Below are positions 5,124 to 5,153 of a DNA stretch of 5,153 bases, piece by piece. Made by a program: the position numbers and the translations under genes. The stretch comes from Puniceicoccales bacterium (GTDB lineage Bacteria; Verrucomicrobiota; Verrucomicrobiia; Opitutales; LL51). The notes beneath the pieces are model-generated. The model was not told where the DNA came from and ran no database searches. It saw only the letters and a list, made by a program, of their open reading frames with translations. The DNA lies in the NCBI GenBank assembly GCA_031267435.1, contig JAIRZB010000086.1, forward strand, positions 1-5,153. Direction: 5' to 3'. How positions within the stretch are numbered: the stretch's first letter is position 1; each line of letters starts with the position of its first letter.

Positions 5124-5153
5124 GGATACAGGTGCCGGGGTTGGGTCCCCAGG

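Larger units (their letters stand above)
4932..5153. repeat. GC-rich hairpin array at the end of the pyrH-frr operon, running off the window
   Basis: This stretch is about 68% GC (about 57% in 4931-5040 and about 79% in 5041-5153), far above the preceding genes. It contains at least four strong inverted repeats in a row, separated by 4 to 17 bases, plus smaller stems at the right end. The sharp composition change and lack of coding signature suggest an inserted or dispersed intergenic repeat rather than an ordinary terminator. No transposase, terminal repeat or target duplication can be judged because the right end lies outside the window. I have a vague memory of similar hairpin-rich intergenic repeats in other bacterial genomes, but cannot confirm the family. 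Confidence 0.8.

Noticed and set aside
4985..5152. Minus-strand open frame of about 55 codons through the GC-rich tail
   Set aside because: High GC removes stop codons; the translation is Arg/Pro/Gly-rich and mirrors the hairpins rather than a protein.
4932..5153. CRISPR array or REP/RAYT element
   Set aside because: The hairpins differ in sequence and spacing, so there is no repeat-spacer pattern, and no GTAG-type REP tetranucleotide flanks the stems; no transposase gene is present.

Overview
This is a short chromosomal segment of a bacterium with moderate GC (roughly 40-45% by eye in the coding part). It carries four plus-strand genes and a very different, GC-rich, hairpin-packed tail. The Frr protein (HTGKAS in place of the enterobacterial RTGRAS, and a PDARTIQIQPWDKS block) and the long phosphosugar mutase (648 aa, with TASHNP, DPDADR, GGEESYG and RSSGTEPK motifs) resemble what I remember of Verrucomicrobiota, class Opitutae. 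This lineage call is inference from memory, not from a search.

Layout. Positions 1-390 hold no convincing gene. They contain a possible minus-strand reading frame running off the left edge, a 10-bp direct repeat, a small hairpin and a 12-bp palindrome just before the first gene. Positions 391-2337 encode a phosphoglucomutase/phosphomannomutase-type enzyme. Positions 2338-2606 are a spacer with alternative weak stem-loops and a plausible promoter. Positions 2607-3587 encode a 326-residue, cysteine-free, mostly helical protein that I do not recognise. Positions 3628-4359 (pyrH, UMP kinase) and 4361-4921 (frr, ribosome recycling factor) form a tight pair separated by one base. From 4932 to the window edge the DNA is about 68% GC (about 79% from 5041 on) and is a row of perfect or near-perfect inverted repeats.

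How the genes relate. pyrH and frr are a classic conserved pair, joining pyrimidine nucleotide supply to recycling of post-termination ribosomes. The rpsB-tsf genes that often precede them are absent here, and the unknown 326-aa gene sits there instead. The mutase interconverts hexose 1- and 6-phosphates and has no obvious link to its neighbours. None of the four genes has a well-placed strong Shine-Dalgarno sequence, and the GTG start of pyrH may be leaderless.

I found no tRNA, rRNA, CRISPR array, transposase or complete mobile element. The most unusual item is the hairpin array after frr, which includes a 12-bp stem closed by the very stable GCGAAGC mini-hairpin and looks like a dispersed or inserted repeat. 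The second is the unrecognised 326-aa protein. I see no clear new multi-gene system.
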